Positions 32,584 through 42,453 of a stretch of 64,000 nt of DNA are shown here, in pieces. Source of the stretch: an uncultured Prevotellaceae bacterium. GTDB lineage: Bacteria; Bacteroidota; Bacteroidia; Bacteroidales; Bacteroidaceae. The notes beneath the pieces are model-generated. The model made no database searches. It saw only the letters and a list, made by a program, of their open reading frames with translations, and was not told the origin of the DNA. The stretch lies in NCBI GenBank assembly GCA_949295905.1, contig CASFNA010000019.1, forward strand, positions 1 through 64,000, in the 5' to 3' direction. A program made the translations under genes and the position numbers. The number at the start of each line of letters is the position of its first letter. The stretch's first letter is position 1.

Positions 32584-32811
32584 TTATTTTTGCGTGACTA
32601 CTCTGTGGTTTATTGGACATTTATTATTATATTCATCAACTTCTCTAAAAACACCTTTTCTAACACATTCCGTAGCATCGGTATCATAGTGTACAATACC
32701 ATTAAAAAGAATACTTTGTATAAAAGGACAAAAATACATACCAACTGGCAACTTTGTATTAGATTGTTTATTAACACAATCAATACACATTTTAAGACTA
32801 TTATCATTCAT
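32584..32811 (-). CDS. Small Cys-rich protein, unknown
   Basis: 75 residues with five cysteines: CIDC at about residues 9-12, then single Cys in GMYFCPF, ATECVRK and NNKCPIN. The pattern hints at a small metal-binding or zinc-ribbon-like fold, but I recognise no family. AT-rich like the LRR gene. A terminator hairpin follows its stop closely. No strong promoter box was found. Confidence 0.45.
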   Translation of the reverse strand: MNDNSLKMCIDCVNKQSNTKLPVGMYFCPFIQSILFNGIVHYDTDATECVRKGVFREVDEYNNKCPINHRVVTQK

Positions 32812-33017
32812 AAAAATTAAATTTATATGTTTAACAACAAGAACGTCATGTCATTGCTTTGGACACTAAGATAATATAATAAAGTGATACCACAAATAAT
32901 TAAGTTGACCTTTTTATAAAATTATATGCTACTTAATGATTCTCGGAATATAAAAACATTCTGTAGTTCACATATTTTTTTGTAAAATCAATTTGTAATC
33001 TAATTCATTCTTTATAA

Positions 33018-33033
33018 CGTGAGTCGGTATAAG
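33018..33033. repeat. Isolated copy of the 33378 dyad arm
   Basis: CGTGAGTCGGTATAAG differs by a single missing T from the arm CGTGAGTTCGGTATAAG at 33378-33394. Confidence 0.5.
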
Positions 33034-33053
33034 AACTCATGACATTATATAGT

Positions 33054-33120
33054 AAAAAGGTGGCCTTTCACAAAACGAAAGGTCATGTTTTACACTCTAA
33101 AAGACGGCAAATCAGAAGGT
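33054..33120. repeat. Degenerate AAGGCCGTC intergenic repeat
   Basis: AAAAGGTGGCCTTTCAC, CGAAAGGTCATGTTTTAC and TAAAAGACGGCAAATC. It stands 45 bp before the CTGTCAG element, the same order as at 2484-2805. Confidence 0.5.
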
Positions 33121-33164
33121 AAAAAGGCATGAATCGCAAATAATGAAATTTGCTTTATATTTCT

Positions 33165-33356
33165 CTGTCATCTGTCAGTTATCAGTGTAACAGGCTAATA
33201 TTAAAAAAGTTAAGGGCTGACAGATACATTTGAAAAGTGTCAGGCTCTGTCAGTATTCCAGTTTAAGCTGATAGAGCCTGACAGCAAGACTAGGCATCCG
33301 TCAGTTAACAAATCACTGATTATCAGAGCAATAGATATAGAACTGACGGATGACAG
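33165..33356. repeat. CTGTCAG dyad element, copy 2
   Basis: 192 bp. Outer arms CTGTCATCTGTCAGTT (33165-33180) and AACTGACGGATGACAG (33341-33356). Internal dyads: ATCTGTCAG 33170-33178 with CTGACAGAT 33217-33225; GTCAGGCTCTGTCAG 33239-33253 with CTGATAGAGCCTGAC 33268-33282; CATCCGTCAGTT 33295-33306 with AACTGACGGATG 33341-33352. Compared with copy 1, dyad 3 has changed on both arms (T to C and A to G), preserving pairing. Confidence 0.7.
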
Positions 33357-33377
33357 AAGTTTTATGATGATTATATT

Positions 33378-33567
33378 CGTGAGTTCGGTATAAGAGTGTT
33401 GTAATAAACCTATTCCGAGTGGTCGGTGGATATACATCACTCCGCCTGTTTATTAATTCCTATTAGTCGGTTGGTAATCGTCATTCCGCATTTCTGCGGA
33501 ATGACAGTTTCCCACTGACCGCTTGGAGTAGGATTATAAAAAACATTCTCCTTATACAGAACTCACG
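33378..33567. repeat. 190-bp long imperfect hairpin element
   Basis: Outer arms CGTGAGTTCGGTATAAG (33378-33394) and CTTATACAGAACTCACG (33551-33567) pair at 16 of 17 positions. Next, CCTATTCCGAGTGGTCGGTG (from 33410) pairs with CACTGACCGCTTGGAGTAGG (ending about 33533) using several G-U pairs. An inner hairpin TCATTCCGC/GCGGAATGA lies near 33481-33505. The element stops 4 bp before the stop codon of the VirE-like gene. Confidence 0.65.
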
Positions 33568-33571
33568 TAAA

Positions 33572-35670
33572 TCATATCACTTCAACTTTATAACACGTTC
33601 CACGCTCGGTATGCCGTCCCTGAAACCCGGCGGCTTTCAGCCTGCGGCCAATTTCAACGGTCGACAGACGCGACGGCGGCAGCTTCGGATACTCACGGCG
33701 AACGATGGCGGCTATTTCGGATGCTGTAAGTTCCTGCGCCGTTTCGGCTGACGATGGCAGGCGGAACAGGGAAGAGAGGATGCTGTCGATGTCGGCATTG
33801 CGGAAAAATCGGCGGTTTTCATCCATAAGCCGACGCTCCGCCTCGGCATCAAGATAATACGGAAGTCCGCGGCGCACTTCGTCTACAAGCTGGGCGTAGA
33901 GCTGCTGATAGTCAACGGGCGAAGTGAAGTCGATGCGCCCTGTCACGGCGGCGCAGATGAAGCGGCGGCTGCCGGTAGGGTCGGTCAAAGGGTGCGGACT
34001 GTTTGTCGTTGCAATAAAACTGGCATAGCGGCACTCGGTGGAGAACGTGCTGCGGTACGCCTTCATGGCGGTAACCTCGCCCTTTGATATGATATACTTC
34101 ATAAGGGGCTGGCGGTGGTCGCAGTAACGGTCGAACTCGTCAATGTTGATTAGCGCGAAGGCCGAGAGGCCCTGCATCAGGGTGTTGTCGTTGCGGAAGT
34201 CTATGCGGTCGTTGTAATACGGGCGCAACGGCCCGGGCAGTATTATTTTGGTGAACGACGACTTGCCGCAGCCCTGCCCTCCAATGAGCAGCGGCACGAG
34301 CGAGTTGCCATGCAGGCGGTCAAGCCCCATCCAGTGAGCCACCATCGAGCGCATCCACACGGCGAACAGCTCCGTCCACCGAGGCGTAGATGTGGGCACA
34401 CGGGCGGCAAAGGCCGTGAGGCGGTCGCGCCCGTCCCAGCGCGGCAGGGCGGCGAGATAGTCGCCGATGGGGTTGAACGTGTCAACGAGCGTAGAGTTGA
34501 CACGCTCCTTCACGTCACGTGCCCATACGCGTATGCCCTCGCGCTGCGCAAGGAAGGCCATAGTGTTGATAACTTCCTGCGTTACGGGTCGGTAATCGGT
34601 GTCATAACAGCCGAGCGGCTTATACTCCACGACACCCGTCAGCTCGTTGCGGCGCAGGCGGTAACGCTTGCTGAAGAAGTGGTCCATCTGCATGGCCGTC
34701 AACGCCGGCATGGGCACATGCGCTGTAGGGTTAACGCGCTTCGGGCTTGCGGCGTATACCTGACGGAACAGCATCACGACGAGGTCGCGGTCAGCGTTTA
34801 TGCCATCAATGAGCGATGCGCGCTCTACACACATCTGTTCCGGCAGACCCGAGCGGCAACAAAAGCGCGCGAGCATGGCGATGGCCTGCTCGGCATAATA
34901 AGGTTCGGAGGCATCAAGACCTGAACGGAGCACAGCATCCCAGCAGGAATAGAATATGTAGCGGCGTGCCTCGTCGGGCGTCTTGCCGGCAAAGGCGACT
35001 CTTCGCCACTACGAACATCTCTACTTGTACCGACAAACGCCGCCGACTTATGTTCCATGTCTACGGTGAACACCACGGCGTGAGGCTCGTAATACGCCCC
35101 TGCATCAACGCTCATCAGGCACATCGCGTCGTCAACAGGCGCAAGCAAGGGTATGCTTATGCCAAACTGTGACGAATAAACATAGTGCAGACGCTTGTAA
35201 CCTTCAGACATAAGGCGGTGAAAACCGTCATCATCGGCAGGCACACTCCCATCCATTTGCGAAACACGGCATACAATTTCAACAGAATGACCATTCGCAC
35301 CAATAAAGGCCATGAGCGTATAAGACTGGCGAGCGGCTGCATTACGCATGTTTACAGCTGTTTCGTAGTCTTTCAAGCTGTCGATTTCCAATAATACAAG
35401 AGCATTACGGCGCAGTAACTGCCGCGAGCCATTCATGCGGCGATATTCTGCTGCGAAGCATAGTCGCGGAATACGATTATCAGCCATTCGCACGCTTTTA
35501 TTCACAATGTCGCCGTTAATGTTGGCGGCAAGCATCGACGGAGCGGCGCAACGATAACCGGATATGGCAGCGGCGTAATCACCACGGCGGATGATTTGCA
35601 CCACATCATCAACACTACATACGGCGATGCGCTCACCGTTAAGAAAATTCTTGAATACACTTACTTTCAT
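33572..35670 (-). pseudogene. VirE_N/VirE (BT4734-like) primase-helicase-type gene, frameshifted
   Basis: The N-terminal frame starts at 35670 (MKVSVFKNFLNG) and encodes a BT4734-like VirE_N domain (HKSAAFVGTSRDVRSGEES). The C-terminal frame, read from about 34991, continues AGKTPDEARRYIFYSCWDAV and carries a VirE P-loop domain with Walker A GGQGCGKSS and Walker B INIDEFD, then a DUF3874-like tail. The two are in different frames; one extra T at 34991-34993 (minus strand CCTTTG) would restore a single protein of about 700 residues, as in intact relatives. Likely a 1-bp deletion; programmed -1 frameshifting is possible, but no canonical slippery heptamer is seen. The C-terminal part alone is open for 453 residues. 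Confidence 0.8.
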
Positions 35671-35855
35671 TGTTCCCTGTTTTTAAGTAGTAAAAAAATA
35701 AAGGAGAGAAGGAGAAACAAGAAAATGCGATTTCTCCGACAAACCTTAACAGGCTACAAAAATACGGCAAACGACGACAAAACTTAAAAGCAAACACTAT
35801 ACAAAGCACATAATACTTTGCCACAGCCACAATGGCTACAAAACAAATAAAAAAA

Positions 35856-35893
35856 GGAATATTGCCCATGTTTACACAACATAGCAATATTCC
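35856..35893 (-). terminator. Terminator of T9SS cargo gene 1
   Basis: GGAATATTGC (35856-35865) pairs with GCAATATTCC (35884-35893), with ATGTT/AACAT inside; on the minus strand a run of T follows. An almost identical hairpin terminates the paralogous gene at 39153-39190. Confidence 0.8.
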
Positions 35894-35921
35894 CTCTCAT
35901 TAAAGAGATATGCGCATCACA

Positions 35922-38900
35922 CTATTTTGCCATCATAATTTTCTTAACGGTAGACTTGCCGTCCTCTTCTATCTTAAGCAGATATACTCCCGAAGGCAGG
36001 CCGCTGACGGACAAACTGCCACCGACAGACCCGGCCACGCACACGCCATTGACACTTATCAGCGAAGCGTTGTCATAATCGCCGGTTACGGTCAGGCCAT
36101 TAACACCGGGCTGCATCTCTACACGTACACCGTCAACCACATAGTTGCTTATAGAAGTGCCCGTGCTGACGCACATCTTTTCTGACGCCTCCGAATAATC
36201 GCCTCCGTCATAATAAGCTACGACTTCATAGCAAGCACCGTCAACAGGGGCCTCGTCGGTAAAGCGGTTTGACTTGCCACTGACTGCGAAATCATTTACA
36301 CGCTCGCCGTTACGGTAAACTATGTAAGCATACGGCTCTGTCTCGTCAGACAATACAAGCTCGGAGTTGTCAGTGATGCAGCCCGTGATGTCCCAGCAAG
36401 CCCAGCCTTGGGCAGGCTCCGACTGCGTGGCGTAGAAATCGGATACTTTCTTCCATGTAGTGCCGCCATCCTCGGAATACAAGTCGCTCTTGCCGGGCAG
36501 ATAATCAAGAGACTGCACATAGCATAGAGGTATTTGAACGGAACTATAGTCAAACACCTTGACACCTATCATAAGTTCCTTAGCAGCGTCGATTTGCAAA
36601 GGCTGGTCGAGAACTACGGTGAAATCCTTGTTGTACGGGAAGTTCTCGGCCTCTTGCTCACGCACGAGCTTGCCGTCCTCGAACACTACGACGGAAGCGC
36701 GCACGCCCTTGGTGTCGCCCTGACCTTCGTAATAGTTAATCTTTGTAGTAACGCCGGTGAGATATTTACCGTCAAACATTGCCAAGTCGGCAGGCTCAAA
36801 CTTGTTGGCACCTATCAACTCCTTACCCTCATTGCCGAGAGTGAAGCGGTAAGAAGGACATTCGTTGATGAAGTTCAGCTTATAGGCGTTAGACGGGTCC
36901 TGCCATGCTATATCGACAGACTTGCCGTCAGCGCCGGTCCTGTTTATCAAGCCTGTAGGCGCATCATAGGCTGGAGCGCCACATATGCTGATATTGTCGA
37001 GCATGAGGTTATACTGCGACGATGCCTCGCCGTGCATGCGGAAACGGACGCGGAACACTTGGCCTGCAACAGACTCTGACAGGTCAAGAGCTTCCAACGA
37101 CCAATACCTTGAGCCGGGAGCGAGACTGTTGATGTCCCATGTCTTTTGCTCCGTCCACGTCAAGCCGCCGTCAACAGAAGTCTCTATCGATACAAAATCA
37201 TTCTCAAGCGTCTGCTCCGCATCGTTTATTAATCTGTGGGCGGCATAGAACGACAAGTGTACAACGTTTTCTTCAGTAGCGTCAATAGGACGTGACACGA
37301 TAGCGAACGAATAAGGATTTTCCGGCGGGAAGTGTGTCATTTCCAGACCGAGCGTGAAGCCAACGCCGTAACTGTCGTCAACGATGTACTGCACATCGTC
37401 GGTATCCTCATAATTAACAAACTCCCATGAGTTTGAAGTGATTCCGCCAGAGCTAAAATCTTCATACAAGGGGAATGCCCATGTAGAAGCCACAGTAACC
37501 TGAATAGAATTCGAGCGTGGCGATATAACGGTATTTCCGTCTGGCCGTTCATATACTGCCTCTATATTGAATCCTGGCGTTCCGGCAGGCACATCGTCTA
37601 TAACAGCTTTCATCTCGGCCTCAGATGCCGAAACTTCCTTAACCTTGGTGCCGTTGCAGTAGATGTTGTATGACTTCAAATTGAAGTCATCATATTCGGT
37701 CATGTCTTTATCCCAGTAAAGGGTTACTTGATTCAAGCCGGTAACCGCTCCTTTTAATCCTGACGGTGTGGCCGGTATAGTAGCCGAACCTTTCTCCATG
37801 CACAATATCCAGCAATAAGGATAGTAAGAGCTGATATTACCTATAATCATGTTTCCTTCCGCCGTTATGCCGCATGGCTCTGCCGGAGACATGTCGTCTA
37901 CCGACAAAGAAATATCGCCAAAGTCAATGTCGTGACCGAATATATCTACATAATAAGCAAGGTCTAATATACGGTTTTCTGCGTATTGATAAAGCAAAGA
38001 ACGCCAATATCCGCCATAACCGATAGCGTAAACCACATTGCCGTAATTGTCGACAACAAAATTGCTTATGTCTTGCAACATTCCACCGAAGCTCGAATAA
38101 ACATAATCCATAATAGGAAGCGTGCGCACCTCGTTAGTTTCGGTATTATAAACATACGCGAGACCTTCGTTTTTAATTGTCGCGGTAACAAACTCACCGT
38201 TGGCGCTTATTGAACCAAACTCAACTGAATAATTATAATCCTCATTCAGTCCCAGTTCCTTTCGTTCCACAAGTTTATAACTGCCATCGGCATACCATAG
38301 TATCGGGAACTTCGAGTTGTCTTTCAACCTTACGTAGCCGCCAATGACATTTCCATCGGCTGATACGGCCGAAGCCACACCTTCCTTGGCGCCGTTAGGC
38401 GTAGGCAGCAGCGACATCGTCCAAGCACCGTCGTCACCTTGCGTCCACTTGCACGCCGTCAAGTATGCGCCGTTGCTTGCGCTGAAATTACCGGCTACCA
38501 CCTTGCCGTCACCAGATATCGCGTTGGCAAACGAACCATCGTTGCCACGCTTCAGGGTTGACATGTCAAAGTCGCCCCAGCCAAGCAGGGTTCGTTCGCC
38601 GTCTTTCGACCATACGGCAGCAGCATTGATTGCAGTACCTTCAATAAGATGCCCCGTGTCTTTCGACGTGCCGCATATCACACCGTTATCGGCAACTCCG
38701 GAAAATTCTCCGCCCAATGTCACATCTGAAGCGTCATTCTCGGTCAGCCATTGTGTGCTTTTGTTTGAAATGTCGTAAACAAAACTTTTCATATAGATGT
38801 TCCCGCTAAAAGAACTTCCTGTAGGATTGATACCTACAACATACCGACCACCGGGAGAAACAGCCACGCCTTTGGCAGACTCGTCCAAAGTTGTAAAATC

Positions 38901-38975
38901 ACCATCCGCCCATACATTCATGGCGAAAGCCGACAACACGGCAACCGATAGCAATAAATGTTTTTTCATAAGCAT
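35922..38975 (-). CDS. Type IX-secreted surface protein, paralogue 1
   Basis: 1,017 residues. Signal peptide (KKHLLLSVAVLSAFAMNVWA), then a region of about 370 residues with propeller-like repeats (VAVSPGGRYVVGINPTG, AISGDGKVVAGNF, GISANGEF-type). A fibronectin III-like domain lies near 405-500 (LKGAVTGLNQVTLYWDKDM). A jelly-roll or cleaved-adhesin-like domain follows (FYAAHRLINDAEQ, FRVRFRMHGEASS), then a further beta domain. The C-terminal type A sorting domain (LTVTGDYDNASLISVNGV, LPSGVYLLKIEEDGKS) directs export by the type IX system. Second start ATG at 38969 possible. About 70 percent similar to the next gene; ligand unknown. Confidence 0.85.
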   Translation of the reverse strand: MLMKKHLLLSVAVLSAFAMNVWADGDFTTLDESAKGVAVSPGGRYVVGINPTGSSFSGNIYMKSFVYDISNKSTQWLTENDASDVTLGGEFSGVADNGVICGTSKDTGHLIEGTAINAAAVWSKDGERTLLGWGDFDMSTLKRGNDGSFANAISGDGKVVAGNFSASNGAYLTACKWTQGDDGAWTMSLLPTPNGAKEGVASAVSADGNVIGGYVRLKDNSKFPILWYADGSYKLVERKELGLNEDYNYSVEFGSISANGEFVTATIKNEGLAYVYNTETNEVRTLPIMDYVYSSFGGMLQDISNFVVDNYGNVVYAIGYGGYWRSLLYQYAENRILDLAYYVDIFGHDIDFGDISLSVDDMSPAEPCGITAEGNMIIGNISSYYPYCWILCMEKGSATIPATPSGLKGAVTGLNQVTLYWDKDMTEYDDFNLKSYNIYCNGTKVKEVSASEAEMKAVIDDVPAGTPGFNIEAVYERPDGNTVISPRSNSIQVTVASTWAFPLYEDFSSGGITSNSWEFVNYEDTDDVQYIVDDSYGVGFTLGLEMTHFPPENPYSFAIVSRPIDATEENVVHLSFYAAHRLINDAEQTLENDFVSIETSVDGGLTWTEQKTWDINSLAPGSRYWSLEALDLSESVAGQVFRVRFRMHGEASSQYNLMLDNISICGAPAYDAPTGLINRTGADGKSVDIAWQDPSNAYKLNFINECPSYRFTLGNEGKELIGANKFEPADLAMFDGKYLTGVTTKINYYEGQGDTKGVRASVVVFEDGKLVREQEAENFPYNKDFTVVLDQPLQIDAAKELMIGVKVFDYSSVQIPLCYVQSLDYLPGKSDLYSEDGGTTWKKVSDFYATQSEPAQGWACWDITGCITDNSELVLSDETEPYAYIVYRNGERVNDFAVSGKSNRFTDEAPVDGACYEVVAYYDGGDYSEASEKMCVSTGTSISNYVVDGVRVEMQPGVNGLTVTGDYDNASLISVNGVCVAGSVGGSLSVSGLPSGVYLLKIEEDGKSTVKKIMMAK

Positions 38976-39025
38976 TATTTTATTAATTAAACTATAATGT
39001 ATTACGACGCACCTTGTCGCAATGG

Positions 39026-39055
39026 CAAAATTAATAAAATTACGGGCTGCTCAAA
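39026..39055 (-). promoter_or_regulatory. Promoter of T9SS cargo gene 1
   Basis: Minus strand TTTG (39052-39055), 18-bp spacer, TAATTTTG (39026-39033). The paralogue has the same layout at 42311-42339, so the promoter was duplicated with the gene. Confidence 0.65.
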
Positions 39056-39152
39056 CCACAATCCAACAAAGAGAAATACGAATTCTTGAATCCAAACCAT
39101 TTTACCACGAGCCATGGTATGGCTCTCAATAGGTTTTACAATAAACAAAAAA

Positions 39153-39190
39153 GGAATATTGCCCATGTTTACACAACATAGCAATATTCC
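39153..39190 (-). terminator. Terminator of T9SS cargo gene 2
   Basis: Same hairpin as at 35856-35893 (GGAATATTGC/GCAATATTCC), followed on the minus strand by a T run. Confidence 0.8.
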
Positions 39191-39218
39191 CTCTCATTAA
39201 AGAGATTTGCTTACCACA

Positions 39219-42200
39219 CTATTTTGTCACCATTATCTTCCTTACAGTTGACTTTCCGTCTTTTTCTATCTTCAACAGATATACTCCTGATGTCAAGCCG
39301 CTGACGGAGAAGCCGCCGCCTACAGACTTGGCTACGCACACACCGTTGACATTTATCAGTGAAGCGTTGTCATAATCGCCGGTTACGGTCAGGCCGTTAA
39401 CACCGGGCAGCATCTCTACATGCACACCGTCAACCGCATAGTTGCGGATTGAAGTAAGAGTGCCTATGCACATCTGTTCCGACGTTTCCGAATAATCACC
39501 TCCATCATAATAAGCTACGACTTCATAGCAAGCATCGTCAACGGGAGATTCGTCAACAAAGCGTGCAGACTTTCCGCTTATTGTCAACGTGCTATACTGT
39601 TCACCATTGCGGTAAACGATGTAAGCATATGGGTCCTCATTGCCTGACAACACCAATTCCGGGGTATCTGTAATACATCCTGTAATGTCCCAGCAGGCCC
39701 AACCCTCAGCAGGCTCTTCCTGCGTCTTGTAGAAATCGGAAACAAGCTGCCATGTCTGTCCGCCGTCTTCCGAATAGAGGTCGCTCTTGCCTGGCAGATA
39801 ATCCAATGACTGGACATAGCACAAAGGTATCTGGTCAGCATCATAGTCAAAAACCTTAACGCCTATCATGAGTTCTTTATCAGCGTCAATAGGCAACGGC
39901 TGGTCAAGCACAACTGTGAACTCCTCGTTATACGGGAAATCTTTTGCCTCTTGTTCACGTACAAGCTTGCCGTCTTCATACACAACTACAGAAGCTCTTA
40001 CGCCCTTAGTACAGGTTTTGTCCTCATAATAATTTATCTTTGTAGAAACACCTGTAAGATACTTGCCGTCAAACATTGCGAGGTCGGACGGTTCATACTT
40101 GTTGGCTCCAATAACCTCCTTGCCTGCATTGCCAATTGTAAATCGCCAAAGCGGCACTTCGTTAATATAATTCAACTTATAAGCACCTGACGCATTCTGC
40201 CATGCTATCTTGACAGACTTCCCGTCATTGCTCTTTTCATTTATCAGGCCTACAGGCGCTTCATGAACTGGACCTTCGCAAACACAGATATTGTCTAATG
40301 TCAAATAATAATATGATGTCTCCGAGCCATGCATATGGAAACGCACCCTGAATGTCTTACCGGCAACAGCCTGCGACAAATCAAGGCCTATAAGAGTCCA
40401 ACGCCTACTACTTGGGGTAAGGCTTTCAACATCCCATGATTTCTGCTCCATCCATGTTTCACCTCCGTCAATTGAAACTTCTACACTAAGGAAGTCTTTA
40501 TCAAGCATCTGGTCTTCTATATTTATCAAGCCATGACTTACATAGAATGACAGATGCACAGTCTCTGCCTCAGTGGCATCCATCTGACGTGAAACAAGCG
40601 CGAATGAATAAGGCTTGCCCGGGTGTGTCCTCATGCAAAGGCCGTTTGTCCAGCCCATTCCGTAAGCATCATCAATGGTGTAAGAAAAATCCGTACTGCT
40701 GTCTTCGTCGTAGGCGACCTCCCAATAATTCTGGTCTATTCCTCCAGAAGTGAAATCTTCAAACAAAGGCAGCGACCAGTCTGAAGCCATCGTAACCTGC
40801 ACGGCATTAGACCTCGGCGAAAGGATTGTGCTGCCGTCCGGCCTTTCATAAGCGGCCTCAATATTGAAACCGGGCTTACCCGAAGGCACATTATCGACAA
40901 CCGCCTTCATTTCAGGCTCTGAAGCCGAAACCTCCTTTACTTTTTCGCCATTGCAATAAACGTTGTACGACTTAAGCGTGAAACCTTCATACTCGGTCAT
41001 GTCCTTGTCCCATGTAAGCGTCACCTGGTTCAGGCCGGTGGCCTTGGCCTTAAGACCTGTCGGAGTGTTGGGTATCTCGGCCGTGCCCTTCTCCGACTGG
41101 AGTATCCAGCATGAAGGAGCGAACGCATTGTCTACATTACCCACTATTACACATCCGTCGGCTGACATGGCGACGGTCTTCGCCGGAGACTGTTCATCAA
41201 CCGACAAAGATATGTCAGGCTCTACGCCATATGCGAACATGTCAACATAATATGTCAAGTCAAGGGTACGGTCTTGGTCGTACCAATACCACAACGGACG
41301 CCAATAAGAGCCGCCGTAACCTATGGAGTAAACTACATTGCCCTCATTGTCAACGCCGAAGCTGCTTATGCCTGACAGCATGTCGCCCAAACTTGAATAT
41401 ATATAGTCCCAGATAGGAACGGAACGCACTTCTCCATTCTCCACATTATAGACATATGACAGACCGCCTTGCGGACTTGCAACAATGAACTTGCCATTGG
41501 CACTCATCGCGCTCATATCTATGCTTGAAGACCCGTCGGTCAATCCAAGCTCGACATCAGTAATCAATACGCATTTGCCGTCTTTCCACAGAGCCGGATA
41601 CTTAGAGCTGTCCGCTGTCCTGACGTAACCGCCAATGACAGTTCCGTCAGACGATACCGCCTTAGTCTGCCCTCCCTTGGCACCGTCAGGCAGAGGAAGC
41701 AGCTCCATAGTCCAATTACCGTCAGCGCCCTGCGTCCACTTACAAGGTGTAAGATATGCGCCGTTGCTTATGGTAAATTCGCCTGCTACGACCTTGCCGT
41801 CAGCCGATATGGCGTTGGCTACATAGCCGTCGTTGCTGCTCTTTACGCTTGTCATGTCGAAATCGCCGTATCCAAGAAGCGTGCGCGTACCATCAGAACT
41901 CCATACGGCAGCCGCATTTAGGGGAGTGCCGTCATAAAGCATTTCAGTGTCTTTAGACGTACCGCAGATTACGCCGCCGTCGGAAACACCTGAAAACTCG
42001 CCGCCTTTTGTAACGTCTGCTTCATCATTTGCCGTCAGCCATTGCATCTTTGCTTCGGAAATATCATAGACGAAGCTCGTCATAAAGATATTCCCGTTCC
42101 ATGTAGAGCCATCCGGATTATAGCCCACCACATAACGGCCGTTAGGAGAAACCGCCACACCCATTGCCGACTCGTCCAAAGTGGTAAACCCTTTGTCCGC

Positions 42201-42266
42201 CTGTACTTCCACTGAAAAGGCCGACAACGCAGTCAACATCAGTAATAAATGTTTTTTCATAAGCAT
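39219..42266 (-). CDS. Type IX-secreted surface protein, paralogue 2
   Basis: 1,015 residues with the same domain order as the preceding paralogue: signal peptide (KKHLLLMLTALSAFSVEVQA), N-terminal propeller-like repeats (VAVSPNGRYVVGYNPDG, AISADGKVVAGEF), fibronectin III-like segment (LKAKATGLNQVTLTWDKDM), jelly-roll segment (FYVSHGLINIEDQ, FRVRFHMHGSETS), and C-terminal sorting domain (LTVTGDYDNASLINVNGV, LTSGVYLLKIEKDGKS). The sorting domain is almost identical to that of paralogue 1, while the N-terminal third differs more, consistent with duplication followed by divergence of the exposed part. Confidence 0.85.
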   Translation of the reverse strand: MLMKKHLLLMLTALSAFSVEVQADKGFTTLDESAMGVAVSPNGRYVVGYNPDGSTWNGNIFMTSFVYDISEAKMQWLTANDEADVTKGGEFSGVSDGGVICGTSKDTEMLYDGTPLNAAAVWSSDGTRTLLGYGDFDMTSVKSSNDGYVANAISADGKVVAGEFTISNGAYLTPCKWTQGADGNWTMELLPLPDGAKGGQTKAVSSDGTVIGGYVRTADSSKYPALWKDGKCVLITDVELGLTDGSSSIDMSAMSANGKFIVASPQGGLSYVYNVENGEVRSVPIWDYIYSSLGDMLSGISSFGVDNEGNVVYSIGYGGSYWRPLWYWYDQDRTLDLTYYVDMFAYGVEPDISLSVDEQSPAKTVAMSADGCVIVGNVDNAFAPSCWILQSEKGTAEIPNTPTGLKAKATGLNQVTLTWDKDMTEYEGFTLKSYNVYCNGEKVKEVSASEPEMKAVVDNVPSGKPGFNIEAAYERPDGSTILSPRSNAVQVTMASDWSLPLFEDFTSGGIDQNYWEVAYDEDSSTDFSYTIDDAYGMGWTNGLCMRTHPGKPYSFALVSRQMDATEAETVHLSFYVSHGLINIEDQMLDKDFLSVEVSIDGGETWMEQKSWDVESLTPSSRRWTLIGLDLSQAVAGKTFRVRFHMHGSETSYYYLTLDNICVCEGPVHEAPVGLINEKSNDGKSVKIAWQNASGAYKLNYINEVPLWRFTIGNAGKEVIGANKYEPSDLAMFDGKYLTGVSTKINYYEDKTCTKGVRASVVVYEDGKLVREQEAKDFPYNEEFTVVLDQPLPIDADKELMIGVKVFDYDADQIPLCYVQSLDYLPGKSDLYSEDGGQTWQLVSDFYKTQEEPAEGWACWDITGCITDTPELVLSGNEDPYAYIVYRNGEQYSTLTISGKSARFVDESPVDDACYEVVAYYDGGDYSETSEQMCIGTLTSIRNYAVDGVHVEMLPGVNGLTVTGDYDNASLINVNGVCVAKSVGGGFSVSGLTSGVYLLKIEKDGKSTVRKIMVTK

Positions 42267-42310
42267 TATTTTATTAGTTAAACTTTACGCGACACACTTG
42301 GTCGCAACGG

Positions 42311-42339
42311 CAAAATTAATTAAATTACGGACTGCGCAA
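42311..42339 (-). promoter_or_regulatory. Promoter of T9SS cargo gene 2
   Basis: Minus strand TTG (42337-42339), 18-bp spacer, TAATTTTG (42311-42318). Confidence 0.65.
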
Positions 42340-42453
42340 TTTTTAGCCAGATGATTAGGAATACAGATTCTTGAATCCAAACCATTATGGCGTATTCCAA
42401 GCAATAAAAGCGAGGAAAAATTTAATCAAAATCAGATTAAATACGACAATAAA

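Noticed and set aside
34985-35000. Canonical programmed -1 frameshift site in the VirE-like gene
   Set aside because: The local heptamer GCCTTTG does not fit X XXY YYZ and no downstream stimulatory hairpin is evident; a 1-bp deletion explains the data more simply.
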